Below, piece by piece: positions 45,897-58,447 of a DNA stretch of 64,000 bases. Each line of letters starts with the position of its first letter. The stretch's first letter is position 1. This stretch comes from Gnetum montanum (lineage: Eukaryota > Streptophyta > Gnetopsida > Gnetales > Gnetaceae). A program made the translations under genes and the position numbers. The stretch covers positions 99,170-163,169 of the forward strand of contig MNCI01028772.1 of NCBI GenBank assembly GCA_015680685.1. Reading direction: 5' to 3'. A model generated the notes under the pieces. The model saw nothing but the letters and a program-made list of their open reading frames with translations. It was not told the DNA's origin and ran no database searches.

Positions 45897-48548
45897 CTCT
45901 CTCCTCCTTGATAATCTTCCATTTAGAAGATCTTAGGATGAGTTACTTACATCTTAGCCTCCACCTTCTAAGTAGCCTCTAAAGCTCCATGTCTACTCTA
46001 TAAAACCTTAACCATAGGCACAACTTCACTAGATAGTTGTCACGCCTTGTGATCAACAATATTTACTAGATGCTTTACATATATTGACATTAGACTGTAG
46101 TTGTTTTCTTGAATGATCAATCACATGATGTTCATTAGACACATAACATAATACCATAGATACATGAAACACACCATGTACACGCATCAACTAAGGAGGT
46201 AATGCTATTCAATAGGTCATCTTCCAATCCTCTGTAATACATCAAAAGGACCAATGTACATAGGAGCCAATTTCTCCTTTTAGCTAAATTGTGTAAGGCC
46301 CTTCATGGGAGAAACACAAAGAAATACATGATCCTCAATTGCAAACTCTAGTGGTCTTCAATGTCAATTAGCATATGCTACTTGCCTATCATATGTAGCT
46401 CTTAATCTATCTTAAATCTTCTGAACTTTCCTTGTGGTTTGCCTCATTAAATCTATGCTCACTTCATGGTGATCTTCTATGGTATCCCAACATAAAGGTA
46501 TTATAAATGGTGTACCATATAGAATCTCATATGGTATTGCTTGAAAACTATCTTGATAGCTATTATTATATGAAAATTTAGCAAGTGGTAGCATCCAATC
46601 CTAGTCATCTCTAAACTACAAAGCATAAGTGCTCAACAAATCCTCAAGAATTTGATTCACTTGCTTAGTCTCATAATTAGTTTGTGGATGATATGTGGAA
46701 CTCATGTTTAACCTTGTACCCAGCTCCTTTTGAAATGCCTACCAAAAATGTAACATGAATTAAGCATCTCTATCACTAATAATCCACATTGGTCCACCAT
46801 GCAACTACACTATCTCTACAAGAAAGAGATGAGTAGTCTCTACTACACTCATTGATGCTTATGTGGCAAGGAAATGGGTAGAATTTTTTAATAAGTTAAC
46901 AACAACTAATATAGTATCATGGCTAGTGCAAGCTTGTGGAAGACCAACAATGAAATCCATACCAACAGCATTCCATTTCCACTAAGGAATATTCTGGAAA
47001 TGTAAATATCCTCTAAATGTCTAATGCCATATCTTCACTTGTTGATAAATTACACATTGGGAGACATACTTTCCTACATTCCTCTTCATACAAGGCTACC
47101 AATACATCCATCATAAACCCTAGTCCATCTTCTAACTACCTAGATGCATTTAGTATCTACTCATGTGGGCCTCATTCATCAACTAAAATCATAGAGCTTC
47201 TAGAACACATACTCAATCATCTCTTTGTAACACACCATGACTATTCACAAAGAATGGTTCATCAAAGGTGATATGTTACCTCAAATATTAATACCATGAA
47301 TCATGTTGGTATTTCTTTTTAATCTTCTCATATAAATCTAACTGGCTCATCAAGCTGTTAAGCTTACTAGCCACCTTGCCTAATGCATCAACTACTTTGT
47401 TTTCCTCACTAGGCTTGTATTTAATAGTGAAATTAAAGTTAGTAATCAACTCCACCCATCTACATTGTCACAATTTTAACTGTGACTACCTCATAAAATA
47501 TTGACAACTCTTATAATCATTCCAAATAGTAACCTACTCATCATATAGATAATGCTGCCAAATCTTCAATGTGAATCTCATAGCATCCAAATCTAAATCA
47601 TGCATGGAATATTTGGTTTCACGTGGCCTCAATTAACAAAATACATATGCCACAACCTATCCATTTTTCATCATCATATAACTAAATCCATTCCTTGAAG
47701 CATTAGTGCTAACATTATATGGGTGTCTTGGTGTAGGAGATACTAACATTGGATCAATTACCAATCTATGCTTCAACACCTTAAATGTAACCTAACAAAC
47801 TAAGCTCCAAGCAAAGCTAGTCTTCTTCCTCAACAATCAAGTTAAAGAAGATGTTATGCAAGAAAATTTTTCCACAAACCTATGGTAATAACCTACTAAT
47901 CCCAAGAAGCTTCATACCTCTACTACTAATTGCAGCATAGACCAATCATAAACAATTGCAATCTTTGTAGTATCCACAAAGATACCAATGAGATATCAAT
48001 TCTTGATACCACATGCCCTAAGAATTAAATCTTTAAGTACAAAAATGAACACTTGGATGGCTAAGTGCATAGTTGGTACTCCCTTAGAGTTTGTAATACC
48101 ATCCATAAGTTCATTGCATGTAATTGCTCATCAAGAGAATATACCAAGATATCATCTATGAACACAGTCACAAACTAATCTAGAAATGGGTACATCACAT
48201 GTTCATGAGGTGCATGAAAATTTTTGGTGCATTCATCAACCTAAATGAAATCACCATAAACTCATAATAATTGTATCAAGTTTTGAATGTTGTCTTTGAT
48301 ACATCTTGCTCACTAACCTACACGTGATGGTATCCAGACTTGAGATTAATCTTTGAAAATACATGAGCTTCCAAAAGTTGATCAAGCAAGTTATGAATGT
48401 GTAGTAGAGGATATTTATTTTTCATAGTCACTAAATTTAGCTACCTATAATCTATGCATAGTAGCAAACTTCCATCCTTATTTTTAACAAATAACACTAG
48501 TGCATCCCACAGTGATACACTACATTTGATTTGCACTAACCCATTGAA
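45897..48548 (-). pseudogene. Tekay-like pol: RT, RNase H, integrase, chromodomain-like tail
   Basis: RT starts at the 'PSVSPWGAPVLFVKKKDG' block (here ALVLFVKNKDGSLLLCIDYR) and continues with [23 protein letters not shown] and a FIDDIL active site (about 48163-48147). RNase H (about 47700-47330) shows STNAS where the catalytic Asp is expected, HDLDLDAMRFTLKIWQHYLY and VVDALGKVAS. Integrase (about 46990-46410) shows GMDFIVGLPQACTSHDTILV, IISDRD and LPLAKFSYNNSYQ; the third catalytic residue (Glu) is not found. The tail (about 46060-45930) reads VPMVKVL.SRHGALEAT, as in type II chromodomains. Stops and frameshifts are frequent. Protease and gag are absent. Confidence 0.78.
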
Positions 48549-49577
48549 TTCTACATAAACCAAAAATCTATACTACTCTCATAAGATACAAAAACACATA
48601 AACATCATCATATATATATAAGAGTATAATAAGGGTCATACAAATATGAATAGTCTACACTACTATATTTGGAAATACACATAACCAATTCCTGAAGATT
48701 TTTTCCTTCTCTACGCTCTCTCTTAGTGCTTGCCTACACCCCTATGGCTTCTATCTTTAACTAAATAAAGTTAGTATAAAATTGAGTGGGAAGCCTGTAC
48801 ACATTCCTTGGTAGATGATCAAAAAGTACTACATTGGAAGAGAGGAATGGAATACAAGGCAACCCACATCAATTTTTAGTCTTGTGCATGATTAAAGCAA
48901 CACATGTACATACCATATTATATATAACATTGGCATAATAATTACTATAGAGAATAGATTGCTATCATACAATTACATATATAATTACTATCAGCCATAA
49001 TAAATCATAGATCTATTACACAACTGCACATGCATCTCTACTATCATGCCCATGTCATCATACCAACTCCTTATCAATAGGCAACACATAGATCACACAA
49101 TCATAGATCAATCTTAAGATATATCATCAACACTATGACTCATAAACCAATATCATCACATACATATTTTCGATGTGGCCACTATCATATCCATACTTAG
49201 TGTAGCATACGAAATGTTGTCATGAGTACTCATAAACAACCATTTCCTGTAGGACTTTTATTAATATTTTATTTACCCTACCAATACTAAGGTCTCTTGA
49301 CCTATGAATTGCAATGACTATCCATGTACTAGCCATAGGAATGAATACATCTATGCTGTCCCACTCTCAAGATGAGGCCTAGGATAGAAGCCTCACTAAT
49401 GCATTATAGTGGGGGTCAATCCATATCTGCCTCCAGGGTGCCTCATCATCAATTTTTCTACACCCTTATGCTAGCACCACCCATCAACAACTACTACCAA
49501 CATCATTGTGAAGACACGTATAAATCCATGCTAGCTTAACAACACTTCCAAAACAAACATAACATGATCACTTATTA
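48549..49577 (-). repeat. 5' LTR fragment of the Tekay-like element
   Basis: Matches 43316-44380 closely, for example at ATACAAAAACA.ATAAACATCATC and GAAGATTTTTTCCT. It is cut at both ends. Confidence 0.72.
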
Positions 49578-51250
49578 GTGTAGGAACATCTCTTCCAATT
49601 CCCTTAATTTTCCCTATTTGTGTGTTTTTTTAAGATTTTAGATACTAGAGAGATGTCTTAGAAGTCCATGAGATTTTTTGGTCAAGCCTGGAAATGATAG
49701 GAGATGTTTACAAATTGATGTCTTAGGTAAGATGTCTCAAATGAGACATCTCCACTACAATTTAGACATCTCAAGTAAGATGTCTTGCAAGTCAATGAGA
49801 TGTCTTTGGATCATTGAACTTAGAAGGGTAGATGAATAAGTTTCCCAAATTTAAACTTTTTAAGACAAACATACATACCGAATTTAATGTGGTTCCCCAA
49901 CTTGAGTACTCCACACTCGAAGGGTAGATCGCAAGGACACCTCTAAACTTTGTTGCTCTCAAATGTTGTTGAAGGATCCACACCTTGTACGGTCTTCAAA
50001 CCCTACTCCATAGTGTTGTGCCACAACAATAACCACTCAATCTTGCAAGGTCACATCAAGCTTGGAACATGGTTTCCAAGTGTCCACAACATTTACAATC
50101 TTGAGTTTTGCATCAAAGTATTGTGCTACAACACCAAATACTCAATCCCATAGGATCTTGATAAGCTCAAGAAAGATGCTTTCCTACAAGAAGCACATCA
50201 ACCTAGTAGGGCAAAAAGAAAGAACAATTACAAGGGATAAATGCAACTCAGTTTGTTGGTTCTTATACATTGAGGTATAACACACTTTACAATGAAAAAA
50301 TGATGACACAATGAAGAGCAACAAAGATTACAATGATTGACAAAATGATTGTACAATTATTACACATAAGCTTGCATATTTGCCAATGCATATGATGTCT
50401 TCTTATAGTTTCCATGTTTCTAAATCCACCTTGGAACTCATGCAATGGCTAGGCAATGGTTACTAATGATCATGGGAGATGTCTTCTTCATGCTTGAGAT
50501 GTCTTTTTGAATTTTCCTTCTATTCTATGAAGACATTTATCTTCTCCATGTACTGACTAAGGCTCCTCTTACCTTTCAATAAATGAAACTTTGGTATAGG
50601 TACACCTCTCTAGTGAATCAACAAGGTAATGAGGTAGGGGTGTCCAAGAATTCTCTCCTTTGCATAGAGGATTAGAATTTTTTGACAAAGAATATGCCCT
50701 AGATCCAATGGTAAACCTATAAGTAGACAATATAGTACAAAACCCTAGGGTGGTAGCAAATAACTATAGCTACTTCCTTTCACCATGATGTTATACAAAA
50801 TAATGAGTGTTAAGGTAGAGGCATCAGAATTCATTTTTCTCCTCTTAATATGGCCCCTATGAAATGACATATATCTTCAAAATAAAACATCTCAAAATTA
50901 ATCATGTCCTATGGGCATTATACCATTTGTGTAAGTATCATGCATAGAATCAATGCTAACCTAGAAGACATCAAAACTAGATATGTTCAAAATTGCATTC
51001 ATAATTTGGGGAGATATCTCAACAAAAATTCCCATAATAGTTAATTTGAATGCCCTAACAATAACATCAAATATAACAATATTACGATAGAATTCCCTAC
51101 TAATCACCTCAAGGATAAGAAAATTCATGGAAATGAAGGTGGTCCACTTTAAAAGCTTGAAGTAATCTAATAGAGCTTGTTGTCTATGATGTGAAAAAGA
51201 AAGAGAATGCTCAAAAACAATAGTAGTGGTTCAAGTTGCCTCAAACCTAT
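49578..51250. repeat. Unclassified repeat with AGATGTCT motifs; no gene seen
   Basis: No supported coding frame. At least eight copies of (G)AGATGTCT or its complement lie at 49650-49805 and 50485-50510, including the palindrome AGATGTCTCA-AA-TGAGACATCT (49730-49751). This density and the sequence style suggest a retrotransposon LTR or leader, but no matching partner is in the window. Confidence 0.4.
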
Positions 51251-52132
51251 TGATAAATTCAAAAATTTTGTAGCAATGATATCATAGTTACAATATTGTA
51301 TCTATGACTTTGTAGATACATTATCATATCTTAGCATACATTATCATCTAAACGATATCACTAGGTGGATGCCATCCTATATAAGTAACACTTACACACA
51401 CATATCCATAGTAGATTTGTTAGCATAGTAATATAACTCATTCAATCTTTTTCTTGAATTTAATACTTAGTAGCATGTGCCCATATTGTGATGGTTTGTA
51501 ATTGAATGGAAGCTTTATTCGAGTGTGATGTACTTGGACACATTGCATGCGTGGAAATAAAGATTGAGATTACTCGACATCATTGGAGAAACACTCAGTT
51601 TTATTTTTGTTTTCAATTATTTTACTATTTACTATTTTCCTAGTTAATGTTTAGAATTACTTGCAATTTACTTTTAATGTCATTAAGCAAAATGAGTACA
51701 ACTGATCTTGAGCATATGAGTGTAATTGCTTGATAACCCAATAGTACTATCACTTGGTATGCCTAGTGGTGTGGTACTTGGTAATTCCAATAGTAGTTAC
51801 ATGAAGTCCAAGGTGTAACTGAAAGATCAAGACTAGCTACTCATTGCATAGGCTAGTTTATATTTGTTTTATTGTCACTTAGATTTAGAAACCTTCACTT
51901 TTACTTCATGTTTATTAGGAGCCTAATGGCCAATTCAACATCAATATCATATACCTCACTATGAATTAAACCATATGCATTGATTTTGCTAACTCATGTT
52001 GCAAGACAATGATTGTGAATGCTTATTAATTATTGATATAATCACATTACCTTATTTGTGAAGTTTGACTAGGATTATATGTGATCACTTGTATCTTGTA
52101 TGGTTGGGTGTTGGATACTCCACCACTCATCA
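51251..52132 (+). repeat. 5' LTR of copy C
   Basis: 882 bp, TGATAAATTC...ACTCATCA. The U3 has repeated ATATC/TATTGTATCTA motifs and TATATAA (51378-51384). The sequence continues in step with 63511-64000, including TTGTTAGCATAGTAAT. Confidence 0.85.
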
Positions 52133-52150
52133 TTAGTGTCGTTGCCAAGG
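52133..52150 (+). other. Primer-binding site of copy C (tRNA-Asp-like, decayed)
   Basis: TTAGTGTCGTTGCCAAGG starts directly after the LTR. It resembles TGGCGCCGTTGCCGGGGA, the complement of the tRNA-Asp 3' end, with several G-to-A and C-to-T changes. Confidence 0.6.
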
Positions 52151-52269
52151 ATAAGTCAATGCTATACTAAGTAATCAATTTTCCAAAGTTTGGTGTATTA
52201 GAACCTAACTCTAATATTCACAACCTTAATATAAAGCACACTTAACACAAACCATTAAGAAATGATAAC

Positions 52270-54130
52270 ATGACTTCACATAATGATCAACTATCACCTA
52301 CCAAGTAAATAAGAAGGAGTAGTGATAGAATTGCTGATGAAGAAGACTAGGGAATGCCAATAAAGACACATATTACTTATGCTCACACTGATCCATACCA
52401 TCTCAACTTTACCTTCATATTGCATCAAGATAAAAAAATTAGGTGGAAAGACATGTAAGGAAACATAGTCCTACCTCCTGAATGTCTAGTAGTAAGCATG
52501 TTACAAACTGCTCTAAGGGGAGTGCACTTGGACTAGATTCAAGAAGGATATCATGTGACTCAACACATGACTAGACCCTATGAACCTACAAGGGATAAGA
52601 TAAAGAGAGATGCTACTATGAAAATCAAACATGTTCATACCAAAGGGAAGCAAGCCAACACATGTGTTATCATAGAAGAGCTTGATGCTGATCAATTAAT
52701 TTTGAAAAAACTCCAACAAAATCATGAGGAAGCATCAAAGACACCTATCATTAGACTAGAAGAACTTGTCAAAGCCCAAATTCACTCTACTCTAGTAGAG
52801 ACACAGAAGGGGGAGGCTACTGACTCAAGATACAAGTGAAACTCTAGGCCAAGGGATCCTACTAAGTCCTACAAGGAAACTCACAAGAGTCATGAAAGGA
52901 ATACTAGCCAGCATCATTTTCTTGCTACCTCCTTTTGTTTATCATGATCATCAGAGGACTATGACAGGAGGTAGCATAAGTACTGAGACTTTGCTAAGGA
53001 AAAGAGAAGAGAGAAGAAGGTATAGAGATAGAAGAGAGGATCAAGAGAGGTGTAAGCATAAAAGAGATCACCACTACCACAAAGCCTATGAACCTGATCA
53101 TGATGATGAACTCCTTATGACAACCAAGAACATGATCAACATTTAAGAAGTAGTCTACATACCAACTAGACATGTGAGAGATAGTTGAATCAAATGGCTA
53201 GATATGAATAACATGCCCCAATTTGAAAGAGGTTACAATGTTGATCCTTAGCATCACCTTCAAGCATTCCATGATGCCTATGCCATTCAAAACATAGAGA
53301 GTGATTGGTAGAAGTTGAAGCTATTTTCTAGAACACTTGTGAATGAAGCAGAAACTTGGTATAAGTCATTGGATCCTGAATTCATTAGAAGATGGAGTAC
53401 CATGCTCAAAATTTTCATTGCTAAATGTTAGACATATTCATGAGTGTCAATCCTACAAAAGAAAATCCAAAACTAAAAACAAGGAACTCATGAGACTGCA
53501 GTAATGAGTAGATATTATTCACTATTACACATATACCCAGGCCATAGATTTTCATTAAAGGAACAGTTGAGGCACATCATAGATGGGCTAAGAAGTAAAA
53601 TAAGAGAGACCCTTGGGGTTTATGCCCAAGGAAGGCTATCAGAGTTAACCATCTAGTAGATTTAAAGACTCATCAATCAAGTGGCAAAAGAAGAAGGAGA
53701 ACTTAGAAAAAAAGGAATCAACTAAAGAATACAATAGGGATCCATCCATTAGGAAAAGAAATGTATGAGCCTGTGAAATCCAAGAAGAAGAAACCTTTGG
53801 CTAGGTCATCAAGAAAGAGACATTACCAATTCAAAATTCTATTATTGATGTATTAGCATGAGTAGCAAAAATGTGGGATTTAGTAGATGAACAATGTAGA
53901 ATAGCATTAAAGGTTGTGAAGGAGAGAGTAGAATAAGAACTCAATAGAGGTAGAGATAAAAAGAAGAAGAAGAAATTTGGACAAAAAGGCAAAGTTGCTT
54001 TAGTAGGTGGGCACTTAGACATCAACTCCATCGATGATGAAGGTTGCACCATGTGCCAATACAAATGCCTAAGGGATGTTATCCAATCATGGTAAATTTG
54101 CAAGAAATAGGGGCATACACACTTAAAATC
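52270..54130 (+). pseudogene. gag of copy C (degenerate)
   Basis: Start MTSHNDQLSPTK at 52270, equivalent to copy A's gag start. ITYAHTDPYHLNFTF follows, then a charged region open over 52555-52839. The gag core lies at about 53210-53700: SRTLVNEAETWYKSLDPEFI, RHIIDGL, ETLGVYAQGRLSEL. It is broken by stops. The following stretch to about 54800 is Tyr/Gln/Pro-rich in one frame, with no clear zinc knuckle. Confidence 0.72.
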
Positions 54131-54814
54131 ATGATTTTTTTAAAAGAAAATGCTCAAATAGTTACCTTATCCTCAAGGTAATTACAAGTCACAACCTCAA
54201 CCAATGTACTATCCTTGTGAAGTGTTGTTGTAGCCATAGTAGGAGCACCATTGCTAGTGGAAGTAGCCACAATCATGGGCCATGCCACTATTGTGCTAGT
54301 AGTATCCATATCGATAACCTAATCCTTATGGATACTATGTCCAACATATAGTCTTGTCTGATCAGTCAACTATTGAAACCCCACAATACTATATAGTAGA
54401 ATACCATAGATTGTCATTGCCAAGGACTAATTCCAACTTATACATGCATCCATCAATAACTAGATAATCCTATGCTACTAGTGCCACATCCTATTATGTA
54501 GTGGAACTTACCATTACAATCTCGGCCAAAATGTGCTACAAGGGTAGTCAATACACATGAGAAGAAGGTTACTTATGAGTCTCAACCCAAGAAATGATCA
54601 TTCTTCAAAAAAAAGTCTAAAGAAAACTCAATGGATGGGGAACATGTTTAACTCCACTCCATCCACATTAAGTCATTTCCAATGCAATAAACTTCCAACT
54701 TCATTAGGATCACATGCCAAAACTATCATGCTCATACAAATAGTAACCCATTGAATCAAGGCAAGGGCCCTTTCATAGAAAAGAATTGACCTAGGCAGTA
54801 CTTGGATTTATCTC

Positions 54815-57800
54815 CAAATAGTAGGACAAAAAATGTTGAAAGCTCTATTAGATTCTTGTTCTGGAGTAAATCTAATATCTCAAGACATGTACTAGGCCTA
54901 GAACCTTCCACCACTAAAGAAAAGTAACATTCATTTAGATCTTGTAGACCAGTCAATCACAGTTCCACTTGGATAAGTGGATGATGTGATTACCACCATT
55001 AGTGGCTAGTCCTATCCTACTAATTTTCTAGTAATTCATGTGGGGAAAAATAAGGAAGAGTTTCCAATTATCATGGGAAGAGCATGGCTTAGCACTATGG
55101 ATGCTAAGCTTGGAATTCATGATTTATCATTGGAAATTTCCTAGGAAGATGAAGCTAGAATCATACACAGATGAAGGCTTCCATGTATCACATACATTGA
55201 TCATGAGTGCAATTGCATGTAAAACATTTGGGCCATTGAAAAAAGAGAGACTAAGGCATGTAATCAATTCATAGAAATAAGTTGTATGCAAAATTGATTA
55301 TATGAAGCAACCATCCAATAAGGGGGCATCCAGTGGTTGATTATTTGTGAAGAAACCCAAGCTAATAAGTACATGGAACCAAAAGAATAGGTCATCAATA
55401 CCTACATGGTAGAAATAGATAAGTTGGAACAACTAAGAAAAAGAAACTCTTACCCTTAGAATAATCAAGGGGACGAAATAGAATGAGGACACTTTGAAAT
55501 CCTAGACACAATGCAACTAGAACTATTGGAATTGAAAGCTCTACCAGCAACATTAGAATATGCATTTCTGAACAACAAGAAGCTAATAATTATCAACACC
55601 AACCTAGACAAGGAATAAAAAGGGAAACTATTGGAAGTGCTTAATAGATGGCCTATAGAAGTTTCATGGTTTTATGATGAGATCACAAGAATTAATCTGT
55701 GAATTTTCCAACATTGGATCTACATTGATCCTATAGTTAAACCAAAATGCCAACCTCAATCAAGACTTAATCCTAAACTCAAGGAGGTAGTCAAGAAAGA
55801 ATTGGAAAAGTTACTAAAGGAAGAATTCATTTATCCAATTGCAAATAGTGAATGGCTAAGCCCTTTGGTGATAGTTCCAAAGAAGGAAGGCAAATGACAC
55901 ATCTGCATTGACATATAGTTATTAAATTTAGCCATGTTTAAGGATCATTTTCCATTACCATTTGTTGATTAAGTCCTGGACACAATTTCAAGAAATGAGT
56001 ACTCTAGTTTTCTAGATGGGTATAGTAGATACAATCAAATTAGCATTGCATTGAAGGACCAAGAGAAAACTACGTTCACTAGTCTATGAAAAACATTTTC
56101 TTATAGATAAATGCATTTTGGTCTATGCAATGCACCGATGACCTTCTAGAGACTGGTTTTAAGCATCTTCCAAAAGCATATAGGTAATGATGTTGAAGTT
56201 TTCATGGATGATTTCTCCACATACAGGCTAGATTTCAAACAATCCTTGGATTAATTGGAGCAAGTACTTACAAGATGTGTTGAAACTAATTTAAATCTTA
56301 ATTAGTAGAAGAGCCATCTTATGGTTTAGAAAGGCATAGTACTGGGACATAAAATCTCCCAAAGGGGTATAGTGGTAGATCCTAAAAAAATTAGAGTCAT
56401 CCAAAATATATCACTGAAAGGCCATAGATAGTAAAAGATGTAAGATCATTTCTGGGCCATATGGGATACTACAAAAGATATATTGAAAACTTCTCAAATA
56501 TAGCCAAACCACTGGTAGAACTCACAAAGAAGGATGCACCTTTTGAGTGGATTGAGTCATGTGAAAAGGCATTCAAAACTTTGAAACAGAAGTTAGTTGA
56601 TGCACCAATCCTTTAGGCTTTGGATTGGTTAAAGCCTTATCATATCATGACTAATGCCTCTAACTATGCACTTGGTGTAGTATTGACACAACTTGATGAT
56701 CAAAAGAGACCATACTACATACACTATGCTAGTAGGAGCGTCATTAGAACATATTTAAACTACATCACAACTGAAAAGGAGATGATGGATGTGGTGTATG
56801 TGCTTGAAAAATTTAGACTTCATGTGCTTGGTTACAAGATCTATGTCCACATAGGACATAATGCCATCTAATTTTTAATGAACAAGCCAATCGTTAGTCC
56901 TAGAGTGATAAGATCGCTTGTGATTCTTCAAGAGTTTGACATCATAATGATTGATAAAAAAAGGAATAGAAAATGTTGTAGCTGATAATTTATTGAGGTT
57001 GAAATAGAATGTAGAAAACCAAGTAGAACCCTTATCAAAATAATTTCCCAATGAGGACCTCTTCACTAGAATAGTAAAGGCTGTATATTCAATAGAAAAA
57101 CCATGGACTATAGAGTACTTGACATATCTCACCACATAAGAACTTCCTATTGAATGGAATAGAAAACAACGTGAACAATTCCTTTACAAAGCTAAATAAT
57201 ACGTGGAAATAAATGGTAACCTATACAAAATTTGTATAGATGGGCTTATTAGATGATGTGTACCTGATTGTAACTAGTAAAGAGTGTTAAAAGATGCCCA
57301 TAAAGGTCCATGTGATGGCCACTATGTAGGGTGTAGAATAGCACTTAAATTACTTATGGCAAGCTACTTTTGGCCTACTCTATTTAGAGATGCCCACACT
57401 TTTACCCAATCATATGAACATTGCCAAAGAGATGGAGGAATTATGACTAGATATGAAGGGATACAACACTGGATATAGCTGCTAGTGCCTTTTGATATTT
57501 GGGGAATTGATTTTATGGAGCCCATTCAATCGATGTCAAATGGAAAAGCATACATTATTGTGACTATGAATTATTACACAAAGTGGGTGGAGGCAGCAAC
57601 AATAAAAGATTGTATAGAAAAAAAGGCTGCCAAGTATTTCCAACAACATGTGGTGAACTGAGTTGAAGTACTTAGAATGCTAGTATCACATAATGGAACT
57701 CACTTCTTTGGTGCTACCTTTAAGAAAATCATGTAACAACCAGGGGTTAACCATAAATTAACAACACCATGTCATTCCCAAGCACATGGTCAAGCTAAAG

Positions 57801-58447
57801 TTACTAACTAAAAAATTACTAAAATACTCACTAAGATGGTTAGTAGGTTTAGATGAGATTGGAGTACAAAATTAAACAATGCTCTATGGGTCCATAGAAC
57901 ATCATGGAAATTACCTATAGGATACACCCCATATGAGTTAGTCAATGGAAAGTTGTTGACACTTCCAATTCAAGAATAGCTTCACACTTGAGCTACTACT
58001 AGTGAACTTAACCTTGATTTGATTTTAGCACAAAAGGAATGTCTATTGAATATAAATATTTTAGATGAAAATATATAAATAGCACTTATGAATAGTGAAT
58101 TCCACAAGCACTACTCCAATATTAGACACGATTTATGGATAAGAAATGTAACCGTACAACCAGGTAACAAGGTCCTCTATTATAATCTTAGCCATTTACC
58201 ACAAAAGGCTAAATTTCACACACTTTGGGAGGGACCATACATAGTACACCATATTTATCCATCTGGTGCCTTACATATTCATCACCCATCTAACCCACAT
58301 AAGTTTATCCTTGTCAATATCCAACAAGTCAAACCATACTATGAGTATTCAAAGGAATCTACCCAACCTACTCACCAATCTTCCACTTGTTCTATCTTCC
58401 ATTTCCTTGATCTTCATAATAGTCATGGGGGTGTCCATTTAAAATAG
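54815..58447 (+). pseudogene. pol of copy C: protease, RT, RNase H, integrase
   Basis: Protease about 54830-55140: ALLDSCSGVNLIS (DSC where DTG/DLG is expected) to FPIIMGRAWLSTMDAKLG. RT about 55700-56440: KELEKLLKEEFIYPIANSEW, FLDGYSRYNQI, FGLCNAPMTF and the FMDD active site (56201-56212), then IVLGHKIS. RNase H 56620-56871: IMTNASNYALGVVLTQ (Asn for the first catalytic Asp), then YITTEKEMMDVVYVLEKFR. Integrase: zinc-finger part 57284-57478 (H-x-H ... C-x-x-C as YEHCQRD, second Cys lost), core about 57490-57900 (WGIDFMEPIQ, YTKWVEAA, LVSHNGTHF, where D-N reads H-N), and the C-terminal 58088-58447 (VLYYNLSHLPQKAKFHTLWE, GPYIV) ending HGGVHLK. Dead by many stops and active-site changes. Confidence 0.82.

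Larger units (their letters stand above)
43094..49577 (-). mobile_element. Tekay-like chromovirus (Ty3/gypsy), internally deleted
   Basis: On the minus strand, part of a 5' LTR (49577-48549) is joined straight to reverse transcriptase (48548), followed by RNase H, integrase, a chromodomain-like tail, a PPT and a 2803-bp 3' LTR (45896-43094). The right LTR fragment matches about 43316-44380 of the left LTR. The missing part (end of LTR, PBS, gag, protease, RT start) was removed by a deletion at about 48548, and the first ~1.5 kb of the 5' LTR is absent beyond 49577. It is old and dead, with many stops. Confidence 0.75.

Noticed and set aside
53831-54103. Minus-strand frame of 90 codons
   Set aside because: Reverse-strand shadow of the copy C gag C-terminal region.
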